Assembly (NCBI GenBank): GCA_034698045.1
Contig: JAQGAU010000799.1
Coordinates: 1-23,813 of the forward strand
Length of the DNA: 23,813 nt
Direction: 5' to 3'
Source of the DNA: Paramacrobiotus richtersi
Lineage: Eukaryota; Tardigrada; Eutardigrada; Parachela; Macrobiotidae
A program made the position numbers and the translations under genes. Under the pieces are notes generated by a model. It was given only the letters and a program-made list of their open reading frames with translations. It did no database searches and was not told the DNA's origin. Below, in pieces: positions 9,966 to 20,628 of this stretch (position 1 is its first letter; every line of letters begins with the position of its first letter).

Positions 9966-10517
9966 TCATTTGGAACTCGGCGATACTATTGTTGTTCGCG
10001 TTGTAACTGCTGATGCATTAGAGGTCATCTCGAACTCGTTTGTTGGACGGTTGCGATGCGAATTGCACTGGCATAGGAACTGAATGAGCTTTGTCCGATC
10101 CCCACAATTACCAAGCGCGACACCTTGGTTGTTACAACGTGGCGCTAACAGACTGTACAGACAGACCAGCAACACAACGAATACCCCAGCGGACGCTAAC
10201 AGAATCAATTGATAAGAAATGGCGCTAGTTGGAGCCTCTCCGTTTTTACTGTTCGGCAATGTTTTGGGCTGAGGTCCACGCAGAAATGGAAGGGGTGCAT
10301 TTGGTCTGTTGAAACTGTTTAGGTCTTGCGTACGGCGCTGCGTGCTTTCATTAACACCAAACACAATCTCGCTCCGACTCGAGACATCGGCATCAGTTTC
10401 GTATCTGAACTTCCCGAAATCTTTCCCCAAAAGGCCAGAAAACGTGATGGCAAGGCCAGCTTCCCTTGTGCTTTGTGGTGCTGTATTATCATGGGAATTG
10501 TCCTGCGGCCCACAACT
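9966..10517 (-). CDS. Exon encoding a single-pass membrane protein (partial gene model)
   Basis: A minus frame is open from a TAA just upstream of 10540 to the stop at 9968-9966. A candidate acceptor (ccttgccag) puts the exon start at 10517. The encoded part has a Ser/Thr/Asn-rich ectodomain, a Pro-rich stalk (N-A-P-L-P-F-L-R-G-P-Q-P), a membrane helix (L-I-L-L-A-S-A-G-V-F-V-V-L-L-V-C-L-Y) and a cytoplasmic tail of about 60 residues rich in Asn, Thr and Ser. There is no ATG in the frame before residue 30, so an upstream exon must supply the start. It lies 3' of unit 3, whose own exon lacks a membrane helix. Both join in phase 0 if a weak donor at 10938 is used, so this may be the last exon of that gene. 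Confidence 0.45.
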   Translation of the reverse strand, partial: SCGPQDNSHDNTAPQSTREAGLAITFSGLLGKDFGKFRYETDADVSSRSEIVFGVNESTQRRTQDLNSFNRPNAPLPFLRGPQPKTLPNSKNGEAPTSAISYQLILLASAGVFVVLLVCLYSLLAPRCNNQGVALGNCGDRTKLIQFLCQCNSHRNRPTNEFEMTSNASAVTTRTTIVSPSSK

Positions 10518-10863
10518 CTGGCAAGGATGATGTGATGTTTATGGAATAAATAAACCACACGCGCACCGCAATCTCTCTGTCAAAACTTTATGAAATAACC
10601 AGCGGTTAGTCTCTCTAAATGCGCATCAAAACATCCACACAAAACTACCACAATGCTGCACAATTCACATCTGAAAAATGAGGCATACAGTAGCTCGGGG
10701 AGAAGGTAATTAATTCTCGAAAAACAGAATGATGATTCTCGTCTCGCTTCCGCTCATTCAAAACTATGTTAAAGAACATCGAAATCGATTAGTACAAAAA
10801 TGCTCAGCTCAACCGGATGTATCCGCTTAGCGCCATCACCCATTCGTCAGTCAACCACGTCCA

Positions 10864-11558
10864 TTACGCAACACCGTCGTACGGCACCTTCGTGTAGGCA
10901 TTTGCCGATCCCATAACAGAATCTAATACAAGGTGTACATTTCGAGGCTCGTGCGCATGTAGTATGTGTTCATCAGGTCGATCGGGCCTTCGTTGACCTC
11001 CCTGATCGCGCTCTGCTTCTTCGTCGCTTTTACTGGACAAGGTCTCGTCCCGACGGCGTCCACTTTGCGAAAGAACGGGATCCACTTGCCGAGCACTACT
11101 GAGGGATGTTTCGCGATTGTCGGTTCCAACGGACAATCCCACATTCTTCCTCGCAAAGACTTGCGTAGGCAGGCTATAATCGGCTAAAAACAAGTTAAAT
11201 CATCGAGCATGCAACGACGTGTCCGTTTTAGAGTGATGGCGAGGTTGGCTGATCTTAACGAGTATGTTGAACTATGGTCTTTAACACAGATAAGTGTTAG
11301 TGATGTTTCGGAGACACTATTATGCAAAATCATAAGACATATAGTAACGTTTGCTCACAAGGTATCCTCTCATAGTTTGACGTGCGGACCTCAAAAAAGC
11401 TGGGACGTGACACTGAAACTGGCTCGAAGGATCGCACTACAAACGGATCTGAAATAGTAGAAAAATTAAAGCTGAGTTTCCTTAAGATTACTTACGGTAC
11501 GGTATTCCGTGATTATGAAAATGAATTAATTACACATTATGTTTATGCATCCAGCCAG
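10864..11558 (-). pseudogene. Small membrane protein family, copy 3 (5' broken, no membrane helix in its exon)
   Basis: Exon 2 (11436-11359, between tttgtag and GTGAGC) has the conserved segment R-S-F-E-P-V-S-V-S-R-P-S, then N-Y-E-R-I-P. It is the same length as in copy 1 and has the same phases. Exon 3 (11183-10864) matches the copy 2 ectodomain (S-D-Y-S-L-P, then G-T-D-N-R-E-T, E-R-D-Q, and H-I-L-H-A-H-E-P). It then diverges and stops without a membrane helix. The 3' end of exon 1 is recognisable (ggaataccgtacc|gtaagt), but its frame meets TAA about 11 codons upstream, right beside the GC-rich element, so the signal peptide is lost. It is either a pseudogene or a rearranged gene that now splices to the membrane exon at 10517-9966. 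Confidence 0.5.
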
Positions 11559-11559
11559 A

Positions 11560-11929
11560 GGCGGCTCGAGGTCCGGCCGAAGGGGGGGCGGAGACCCCCC
11601 TCGCCCCCGCTCCGCCAGCACCCAGAAACGGTCCCCGCCAGGTTCGCCCGGCGAATTTTTCCCTGAGCCGTCACGGGGGGGGGGGGGGTGAGAAACCGAT
11701 AACTAGCTTTTCGTCATTCGCCTTATGACTTACCGTCACAATTTTTAAAAATTTATCGCAAAATTCCATTTTGCGATAACTTTAACAGTTTTCTCCAGCT
11801 TCGCCCGCCATTTTCGCCCCTTCACAACCTGCGTCCCTCCGCCAGCCCGCCAAGCGCGCCCGTTCCGGGCGCGCTTGGTCAAATGGCGTGCATTTTTTCA
11901 CGCCAGCCCGCCCCCCCCCTCGAGCCGCC
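11560..11929. mobile_element. 370-bp GC-rich element with terminal inverted repeats (MITE-like)
   Basis: The ends are perfect 12-bp inverted repeats, GGCGGCTCGAGG at 11560-11571 and CCTCGAGCCGCC at 11918-11929. G-rich and C-rich tracts lie just inside them. The outer parts are far more GC-rich than the surrounding DNA. It contains two perfect internal hairpins: ATCGCAAAAT/ATTTTGCGAT around 11755-11780, and CCAAGCGCGCCCG/CGGGCGCGCTTGG around 11848-11880. There is also a run of about 13 G near 11676-11690. It has no coding capacity. It interrupts the first exon of the copy 3 membrane-protein gene. No target-site duplication was seen, so the transposon superfamily is open. Confidence 0.55.
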
Positions 11930-12744
11930 ACCCGCCACGATGTCATCCGTATGACGGTCGTCTTTGCCTCAGGTACAATATGAAATCTTCTAATTGATGT
12001 CGAGTATGCTTTGTAAACATACAAATAAAACTTTCAAACTCACCTGTTGGCTGCATGATTCCTTGAGATAAAGAAGCTTTATGTGCGTTCGTGAAACGCT
12101 GTTATTTCTTCTTTATGTTCTAATTCCAAAATATAGATAAGTTTACAAAATGTCTGATATGTAAAGTTTCTCCAGTCATTTATCGCAAATAATCGTGGTA
12201 TGCCTAATTTTTCTGACGGGCCTTGGTGACGATTTTTTGCCCTTTAAGTTCTGTCTTGCGAGTATGTAATGAGTGAGCGGTCACCCATCCAAGTCCAAAC
12301 CGCGCTCGACATAGCTTATCTTACTATGCAGGTTTAATAATGCGGTTTTTCAATACGTGACTGGCAGCAGCTGATTGGAATAAGTTTTTTTATGTGATTG
12401 GACTGTTTTATGTACCTAGATATCACAACGGCAATCACTCATAACCGCGCGCAGTCTCGAGAATACTCTAATCACACTACAGATACGTAGATTAACGTTT
12501 GGCGATTAACGTTAACGATTAACGTTTGGCACAGTTTCGTGTCAGGGCAAATAAAGTATACTGCATTGTCAACCATAGTCCAAAGGCAACCATGATTATA
12601 CGGGATACTGACACGTCGGGATTCCATTGTCTCCAGAAATCAGACCGTTTCCGTACACTAACAGAACAACAACAGTAAGGAAGAAAACACACGAACGTAT
12701 TTCAAAATTTTTAAGGTCTCCATTTAGGTGCGCTGCTTCCGTTG
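11930..12744. other. Intergenic, 3' flank of the guanylyl cyclase gene
   Basis: About 11950-12140 matches the upstream flank of unit 2. The rest is the downstream side of the guanylyl cyclase gene. No gene or clear polyadenylation signal was found. A short repeat at 12490-12530 is listed separately. Confidence 0.35.
12490..12530. repeat. Three tandem copies of a 13-14 bp AT-rich motif
   Basis: GATTAACGTTTGGC, GATTAACGTTAAC and GATTAACGTTTGGC follow each other directly. Each contains the palindrome-like TTAACGTT core. The repeat lies 215 bp downstream of the guanylyl cyclase stop codon. Confidence 0.6.
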
Positions 12745-15700
12745 TTAGGATGTTTTGCCGTTTAGCCAGTAGGTCGTCATTAAGCCTTTTCCCTGGGTGC
12801 AGAAAACCGGTTCATGACAGTCAGTTGTTGCTGATTACTCTACATAATTCGGACTCTACGTGCTCGGATCAGCGATTGTTTAGTACCTTGACGGAAATTT
12901 CCCCGCGAACTGTGTATTTGAACCCACCAGACCCATCCAGTAATCGCCTCGTTTCCGTACTAAACTGAATCTTCCCAACTAGCGTAAAGCACGCAGGTGA
13001 TCAAACGAACCACGTTTTCAATAATGCACGATCACGCACCTTCACCCGTTGATTCCATACGCGAAGCGGTATTGACAGTATCCCCGAATCTGGAAAACCC
13101 GTCGAGCTATTTGTTTAACCAGATGCCCACTTTTTTGGAAAGCTGGTTTGCAATACGTACAGGCAATAGCGTGGCATCTTTTTTCCTACGATTCCCGTGA
13201 CGCAGGGACCTAGAAAGACATTCCTTTAACGTTATACCAACTGTGCAGTCAGGATGAAAAGCAGTGCTTGCCGGAGTTGATGCCAATCCGCACTCCAACT
13301 CGGGCTTCGGGCAAGTGCGGAACAGAAAAGGATTGCACCCCGCTCATGACATCTAAGGCCATGGCACAGATTTCCATCACATGCTTGTTGCCATTACGTA
13401 TGGGCAAGCCGGAAGACACCTGTAAAAACCATTAGTTTTGACTGGAATTCATTCAAATGTTCGAGCTTTTGCACAGTCAAAGCCTATGCAAAATGGCTGT
13501 TTCATCCCGCTCTTGATCGCTAGCTCTGCGTCATTCAACTGGTATCAGTGATCGTTGGTAGGTAAACATTCTTCGTCTCGGTACCGATCAATTTTACAAT
13601 TGCTACCATATTTACGAAAACTTACCAGAAAGGCATCGTTGACGGTTTCCACTTTATACACATCATATCGCATAAGTATACCGTCCATAAACTCGTACAG
13701 ATTGTTGAGCAAGTCGATCACGTTGAAAGGATTACCCTGGCAAGACAGAGTAGGGAAATCGGGAATGTCGCTAAAATATATGGTTACGCTATCGAACGCC
13801 TCCGGTCCAACGGTCAGACCTTTCGTCAGTGCCGATGCAACCGTCCTGTGTAAAAATATCCACTCTGAAACATTTCGTGTCTGCAAAAGTTTGTTCTACT
13901 CACTTGGGCAAGATTTCTCCCAGTAAATTATCAGTCCGCTGTTTCTCATCCACAAACGCCGCCGTTTGCTCCGCAACCTTCTTCTCCAGATCAGCAGCGT
14001 ACTGTTCCATCCGCTTAAACAGCGAATCAATGACGTTGTCGCCGATGTCGCCGAATATTTTATGCAGGCGATCTTTAACTTTGGCGAACGTGGGTCGATT
14101 AAGAGGGGTCTCTTCCCAGCAGCGTTCCATGAGGTCGTACAGTTCGTTGGAACATGCGGAGCGGGGCACACGGGGCCGTTCTAGGGGCTGGGAACCTTCC
14201 ATCACCTGCAAGCCCAAAAGAGCATTAAACAAAGCGAGAACGTTGTGAAGGTATCGGGTCCTACGTCCACGACGATCTGCCGTGAAGACCGTGAATCGGC
14301 GTTGTAGTCCTCTGGTGTTTCGTACGGTAGACTGCGCAGGATGATTTGCTGAAGGATTACCGCGAAGCTGTACACATCGCCTCTCTAGAAGAGGCGAAAC
14401 TCTTCGCTTAGCTAGCATACTTTATAGTTCAAACTGTTGCATATAGAAGCTGTTGCAAATGTTGTAACTGCACTGTATTTGTAATATTCATTTCTTGTAC
14501 ATATGTACTGTATGTTGTTATACCGGTGTGCCTTTTGGCGGCATCGGCTGTCGCAGTAGTTCCGGTGCGCGCCACAAGAGTTCCTCCCATTCGCGCTCAT
14601 AATCCGCGGGATCAGGTGGAAGCAAGTCCATCTTCCGGCGGAAATAGGGCAATCCGTAATCGGAGATTTTCAGTGTGAAGCGGTTATCCAGTTGGCACGT
14701 ATGGGAAGTGAGGTTGCCGTGTGAGCTAATCGGTGTCGAGTGCAGATACTCCATACCCTACTGACTACCAACTATCAGTTTTCCAGATAATTAGAACCTG
14801 ATTTTCTCTTACCGACACAACATCCCGGATCATGAGGTTTTTGAAGAACCAATCCAGTTTGAGCACCGGATTTTCAATGACGCTGGTCAGGGTGCCCTTG
14901 GAGCAGATCTCCCCGACTATGTAGATGCACATGTTGCTGTCGTCCAAGGCGATACCGATCAGTTTCTGTAGGTTGCCATGTGAGATTTTCTTAATCTGTA
15001 CAAAACAAAAACAAACCGCTAGCATAATATACATACTCGCAAGGCTCGTCTACACGAAACAGACAACTGGATCGGCGGATGGAAAAATTCTTTTAACTCT
15101 TCAACAATCTCAATGCATACCTTTTACATCTTTTACAATCGTAAAGCTAAGCAAGCTACAGCCAGCTGAAACTGCCGCGTGATAACAGATTAGAAAGATA
15201 TAATTTCATCGAGCAACAGACAGCTGCCTAACCATACTATTGGCCATCATCATACCATTTGCAATTGGTCGATTAGTTCTTTCGCGGGGTGCAGTCGTCG
15301 CGTGGCCACATCAATGAGACCCACTACGTTGTCGTAGTAGAGACCAAATAATCCAATCATCTGCGCTGAATAGACCGCACTCCCAGCCAGCGTTCCCAGT
15401 GTAACCGAGCTTCTCTGTTAAAAAAAAATAAATCTTATCGGTTGTCGGATGGAATCATACTGTTTCAAGTTTACCATGGATCGACGAGAGAGAGCCAGGC
15501 TCTTATGCGCTTTAACATCAATTTCATTCAGATGGATTCTCCACCAAAACGGATCGGATTCTTTTTGAGCTTTCCTAAAGAAAAGACGAAGAATGAAAAC
15601 TTTTAGAGTTTGAGCTGCTGTTCGCCTTAGGTTTGTTGCATACCACAGTCGATAACCAATGAAACTGCCGACGCTGGCAACTATCACCCCAAAAATCAGG

Positions 15701-18133
15701 GCAATGGCCACAATAAATCCCAGCGCCGTAGACGACACGATGATACACTTTTCTCCACGGTAGCCGCATTTTGGTTCGTTTGGTGGCAATCGGTCGCCAT
15801 GGATTCCAGGCCAACTGAAATTTTGTCGGCGCTCGAATGTGAAGTTGGAGTGGGGAGGACAAGCCAATACAGTCTACAAATGGTTCAAAAACCTTTGCTA
15901 TTCAAACATTTGCGGAAGTAGTTTAAAGGTCACTAAAGCGGACCATCTTCAGAAGCAAACCGGGTTCCTAGCCTCTGACACACATTTGTGCAGAATAAAG
16001 ACAGATGTACGTACTATAATCTTATGTTTCAGTCATCTACACACATGCAGTTTCGGGATTCTCGATTGTGTCATAACATTTTCAAGCTCCCCACACGCAA
16101 TACCTTACACAGTGCACTCAGTGAATGAGCTACAGAGTAAAGTCTGTAGTTTAGTTTAAACAAAAGTTCAGTCTATAGGTTTCTGTATTGTGCAGTAAAC
16201 CGCATACTTCGTATCTCTCATCTTCTGCATCGTAATGCTTGACAATGTATCCCTTCTCCTTCTGCCGGGCATCACCAAAATAGAACATCCCGCCCAAAGG
16301 ATCGGCATACTCCGTCATAAACATCTTCGTCGTTACTAGCTTCCCATCCAGATGGTTCTTCCCATGACTGATCAAATTATCGACGATCATGGCATAAATA
16401 ACGATGGATTCGTAGTGATTTCGCAGTATCACGTCGATCTTTTACAAGGAACACAGTCAGTCCAAATCGATAAATAAGGTGGTAGAAAAAAGCTTACTTT
16501 TTCCAACGCTCCAAATGTATAGTTGTATCGTTCCCTGGCAAACCGTGTGGCTCCTAACTCAAACTGTTCTTCCGCTGGTCCAGGGACGGTGTCATCCATT
16601 AGCTGGAACACCAGGAGACTTTCGTACGCCCGTACGGCAATCTACACATCCAGCTTGTTTATTTGGTTACATAACAGTTTATTGATGCGATGAGTACCAA
16701 GTCGGACTGATCATCAACGGACGGATCGTTAGTGCCCCAGTAATCCTTCAACTCGAACAACTCAACAGCAATGTAAATCTATAATCTCCCGATATTAGCA
16801 AAGGTGTAGCTTGCGGTGAAGCGTTGTATTGATCTTACGTGTTCTCCTCTGGTATAGCCAAGTTCGGCGGCAGCTAACTGCAAAACATTTCTGTAAAACT
16901 TACTTGGAAGTTGAAGTAGATCGAAAGGTGAAGTCAAGATTTGTTTACCAGGATGTTTCTGACGCAGGTGGCGTGGCCGAGAATAAGCATCACTGCCAGA
17001 AAAAACATATTTTAAAATAGATCATGTTACCAGTTGTTACGTTATATAATTATCTAGTACAGGGGTGTGCGGTGTAATACGTATTGGCATTGGCATTTAT
17101 TGACGTGAAAATGATGATTTTAGGAACACTTCGATTCCATGGACGGTTTGGGGTGAACCACACCAAATTTCAGGACTGTATCAAAAAATTGCACCTATCT
17201 GAGAAGAACCGTACCTCTTGACCTTTCGTTGTGCGCTTTAAGAATCTTCATGTACATATCCTGATCGGTCTGCAGCGCTTTTACCGGCTCAATAATCATA
17301 CTAGCATAGATGGGATAATTCAGATTCTTCACCGTCTTGGAGAAGCTAGTCACCAGATTGACGTAGAAATTATAGGAATCATCCTGAATCACCGTGATCT
17401 GGGTCAGATTGTAGACGGTTAAGAAGCGTATGATGAAAGTGCACAGATCGGTGGAGCTCCAGGTCGGCTGGACGAACAGCGGGAAGAAACTTGAAGAACC
17501 GTCCGGTTGCACGGAGGTGGCGCCCGCCCCCGGGATGGCGAGTAGGGGAATGTTGAGGTAATGGGCGAAACCGTAGAGAGCCGTTACGGAGTGCGGACAA
17601 CCTGGAAAACGTGTGCTCTGCTATCTCAACATTTACTCTAAACAGCATGGGATAAAAATACTACCTATATCTTTGATAATTTTAATCTTACTTATTCCAA
17701 TCATAATCTGGCATTTCACTCCCGAATTTTGCAGATTATAAAAATTCCGTATAGCGATCTGCTGCCCACTGGTACACGAGGGTCCGGTATTCTGGTAAAA
17801 CTTCCGCAACTGGATGTTATATTTTTTCAATATCTTATTCCCTTGCTCAATTCCCAGATCAACAAACGGCACAACACGACTATACGGAGAGTAATAGGAA
17901 TCCGTCTCCCACAGGAAACAGATATTCAGGAACGTCTGCTTCCGATGAGGGGATGCTGTCACGTTCTCTTTCCCACCGGGCGACATGGTACTGTTGCTGA
18001 CAAACCCATAGGTTTGATTGGCAAAAATGGCGCCCTCAGCGTAGAAGACTTCGGTCCGATTCAGATATGTTATCTTCAAATCATCGGCTGCAGAGATGTC
18101 CATACAAAACAACAACAATATAAGATGCAACAT
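12745..18133 (-). CDS. Receptor (membrane) guanylyl cyclase, complete 20-exon gene
   Basis: The enzyme makes cGMP from GTP at the plasma membrane in response to an extracellular ligand. Exons: 18133-17692, 17601-17215, 16992-16949, 16877-16839, 16778-16698, 16641-16498, 16438-16208, 15873-15644, 15574-15475, 15414-15256, 14995-14813, 14757-14524, 14384-14265, 14205-13904, 13845-13626, 13419-13272, 13209-13161, 13089-13040, 12978-12887, 12792-12745. All phases agree and give 1100 residues, the usual family length. A signal peptide (residues 1-15) leads into an ANF-receptor ectodomain (about 20-455, with I-G-I-S-C-P-H-S). The membrane helix is at about 501-529. The kinase-homology domain (566-830) has H-G-N-L, I-S-D-Y-G and W-R-A-P-E-L but no glycine loop. 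A coiled coil (850-895) precedes the cyclase domain (about 900-1090). Metal-binding Asp925 and Asp969, guanine-selecting Glu965 and Cys1037, and catalytic Asn1044 and Arg1048 are all present. Oddities: F-S-D-I-P-D-F-P replaces the usual F-S-D-I-V-G-F-T, E-T-V-N-D-A-F has Asn for Gly, and intron 16 has a GC donor. Confidence 0.92.
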
Positions 18134-20528
18134 TCCGGCGGTGTGATGTTGAACTAATACGCAACGCGGGTGAACTGCACATCGTGTAGAACATTTTGTA
18201 TCACATTAGTTCATATCAGACGATTTTGTCTATAGCGAATACATTGATTTTTTGATCGGCAATTAGTCGATAAGCGGTAAACAAAAAGCGAACAGATGAT
18301 GTTGTGCAGCATCGGCAAAAGTAGCGACTAACGGGTATAAACGAGGAGGTTAATCAATAGACGTGAGAGCAGACGATACCGCATTTCCGGTAGAACTGCA
18401 ATAATCCTTAAAGTGCACTTTGCCTGTGTGCGTTAATCTAATGCGTGACTATGTGCCAGTTTCATGTTACGACGGTAGTTAATCATGATATCAGATAGTC
18501 TTACATGAAGAGCACACCTCCAGGGAAGAATCCATATCGACATGGAGAATGATGTTCGTGTCGGTGCACATGTGTTTTGTGACTTTTGTTCCGTGTACTG
18601 TACGTACAGTGTTTAAAGTGGCCGTGACGTTTATATCTGTCCAGCAAGATGTGTGTTTCTACTGCATACCAACGCGTTATTATACCTGTACACCTGATTG
18701 TTGTTAGTACACCTGATTACTCGCTGTTTGTAACTAACAAAGATGATGCAACATGTAAATAACGAATATAACGATATGCACGATCATCCATCCATGAAGC
18801 ATGTTTTATTACCCCAGGTTATTGATCTACCGGTTGTTCTTAATTAGTACGGAAGTCTTCGCGGTTTGATATACTAATATCGATAACCGTGCGGAGTGGG
18901 ATAATAACAAACACTTTGTTTTCCAATGAGAAGATCTTTTCCTGTTGATAGCCACTTGGTGTTGATTATTTTTCCGAGGTAGTAGTTTAACCAGAAGTTA
19001 CGAGAACTGGAAGACCGGCTTAACATGCATGCATCCACTACCTTCTACGACTGCCGGTCGGTATCTTGTAAAGCTCGTTCGTACAGTGCATTTTTGGTCT
19101 GTGATCATACGAGCCCAGTTTAGCTCTGTTATCTTTCTACCGTTTGTGCTTGTGTTTACATGTAGCAAGCAGCAGAATATCAAGAGGTCACACAGGTTGT
19201 GCATACGTTAGATCAAGTACTTCTCATTTTTGATCATGTTTGCTCACAACTCCTGTTAAAGCATTTCAAAAAGCCTGCGATGCAAAATGAAGATAAAATT
19301 ACTGGCTCATGAAAATGTTGACAAACTCGTTAATTCACACTACATGATACTAAGTCTGCTGATGATCCGCTAGACCGGGTTCCACTGTTTATTTTTGTTT
19401 GTCAATAATATCGATCTATAGCTCTATCGGCTTGCGGCAGCCAGGAGATAAAAAAACATTGAAAATACCTCGTTAACTTGCCTACCCGGCGCTCAGCACG
19501 GTCTCTCGCAAAAGGTCACAGGCTACGCACAATCAGAGGTTACTTTAGGCGCAGATTTAGTTTAGACATTGTTAAGGGTAATGCAGCAATCGGAATCTGT
19601 TTTATCTACTATGCCGGCACGTTCCAAGGTGTACGTACAGTCACGATTTGGTTGTTTCTTGTTGTTGTTTGAACTTTTAATGTACTTTTAGTATTCTCAG
19701 CGCACTGGCCTTGTGTATTGCTGTAGCTTTTGCCAATAAATCTTCATCAGAGGTTACGGTAGATTATGAATGAAAGGTATGAGAGGAAGACGAACGAGAC
19801 GAGGAAGACGATCGACCGAAACGATTTTTATTCCAACGACAACTAGCTTTCTTCATCATGAACTCAAGCTCACCGGGGCTCCGTACGCGTACGTAAAGAC
19901 TTGCCTTTCCCAATCAAACTCACGCTCGTACAAGTTAATTCAGGGAAACAATCAAATGCGCTCTAATACGGCCGACGTTCGTTTCCACGGCTGTGGTAAC
20001 TGTTAAGTAAGTTATGCAATCTGGCGTTAAATTGTAACTGTACTCACAATCAGTATTCGCTATAAAGCACCCAGTGTTGTCAAATCGCCACAGGGCAAAC
20101 AGGCATTTCTGTACAACTGATTTCATTAGCAAGTTGTCAGCACATACTAAACCGGTAATACAAGCATAAGGTACACATGTCTTTAATAATCAATAGTAGC
20201 TGTTCGAAAGAGAGCAATTTGCAGTTTTGCACTATTAAATTACCAAAACTGGGTCAAGTTCCTGCACGTCGTACCAACAAACTAGACATTAATTATTGTA
20301 TTCTCGGTGGTGATTGCACAACGACGGTGTGAAAACCACTTCCGCACGGAATTGCTTTCTGTACTGGCGCTAAAGAAAGAGGAAGCAGGAAGTGGCAAAA
20401 AATGTTTTGAGTGTAATAAAAATGTGTCGAAATAGTGTGAATAGCGAGAGCTCACGTAATGGATTGGCTGTATGGGTTTCCAAAAAAAACATATTGTCAA
20501 GAATGAGCACACAAGAAAAGCAGTTCTG
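18134..20528. other. Long intergenic region
   Basis: No convincing gene was found in 2.4 kb. The left end is the 5' flank of the guanylyl cyclase gene and the right end is the promoter region of the secreted-protein gene. A short direct repeat (GTACACCTGATT at 18688-18699 and 18707-18718) is present. Two weak coding traces exist: 19690-19890 on the plus strand, listed separately, and a 65-codon minus frame at 19935-20132. The latter has a Cys-containing stretch bounded by tgtacag and gtgagt, which may be a lone exon. Confidence 0.4.
19690..19890 (+). pseudogene. Possible decayed secreted acidic protein
   Basis: After an acceptor-like cttttag the frame reads S-I-L-S-A-L-A-L-C-I-A-V-A-F-A, which looks like the second half of a signal peptide. 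It continues N-K-S-S-S-E-V-T-V-D-Y-E and then TGA. Beyond two in-frame stops the same frame becomes very acidic (E-E-D-E-R-D-E-E-D-D) and contains a Lys-Arg pair. An acidic stretch after a signal peptide is the plan of the secreted genes to the right, but there is no residue-level match. This is a weak call. Confidence 0.2.
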
Positions 20529-20529
20529 G

Positions 20530-20538
20530 TATATAAAT
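20530..20538 (+). promoter_or_regulatory. TATA box of secreted-protein gene A
   Basis: TATATAAAT lies 90 bp before the ATG at 20629. The paralogous gene B has an equivalent TATA box at almost the same distance, which supports a real core promoter. Confidence 0.65.
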
Positions 20539-20628
20539 AGCAATGCATTGACCCACTAACTCCCTATTTATTCCAATTTAATTTGTGTTCGAGTTTTTGT
20601 ATATTATTTCCGTACCTCGGACTCAACC

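Noticed and set aside
15575-15862. 95-codon minus frame overlapping the membrane segment exon of the cyclase
   Set aside because: It is a shifted frame. The frame with the signature C-G-Y and the membrane helix fits both neighbouring exons.
16201-16207. Donor at 16200 (G|GTTTAC) for cyclase exon 7
   Set aside because: It gives phase 1 and puts exon 8 in the wrong frame. The donor GTATGC at 16207 gives phase 0 and restores the membrane domain.
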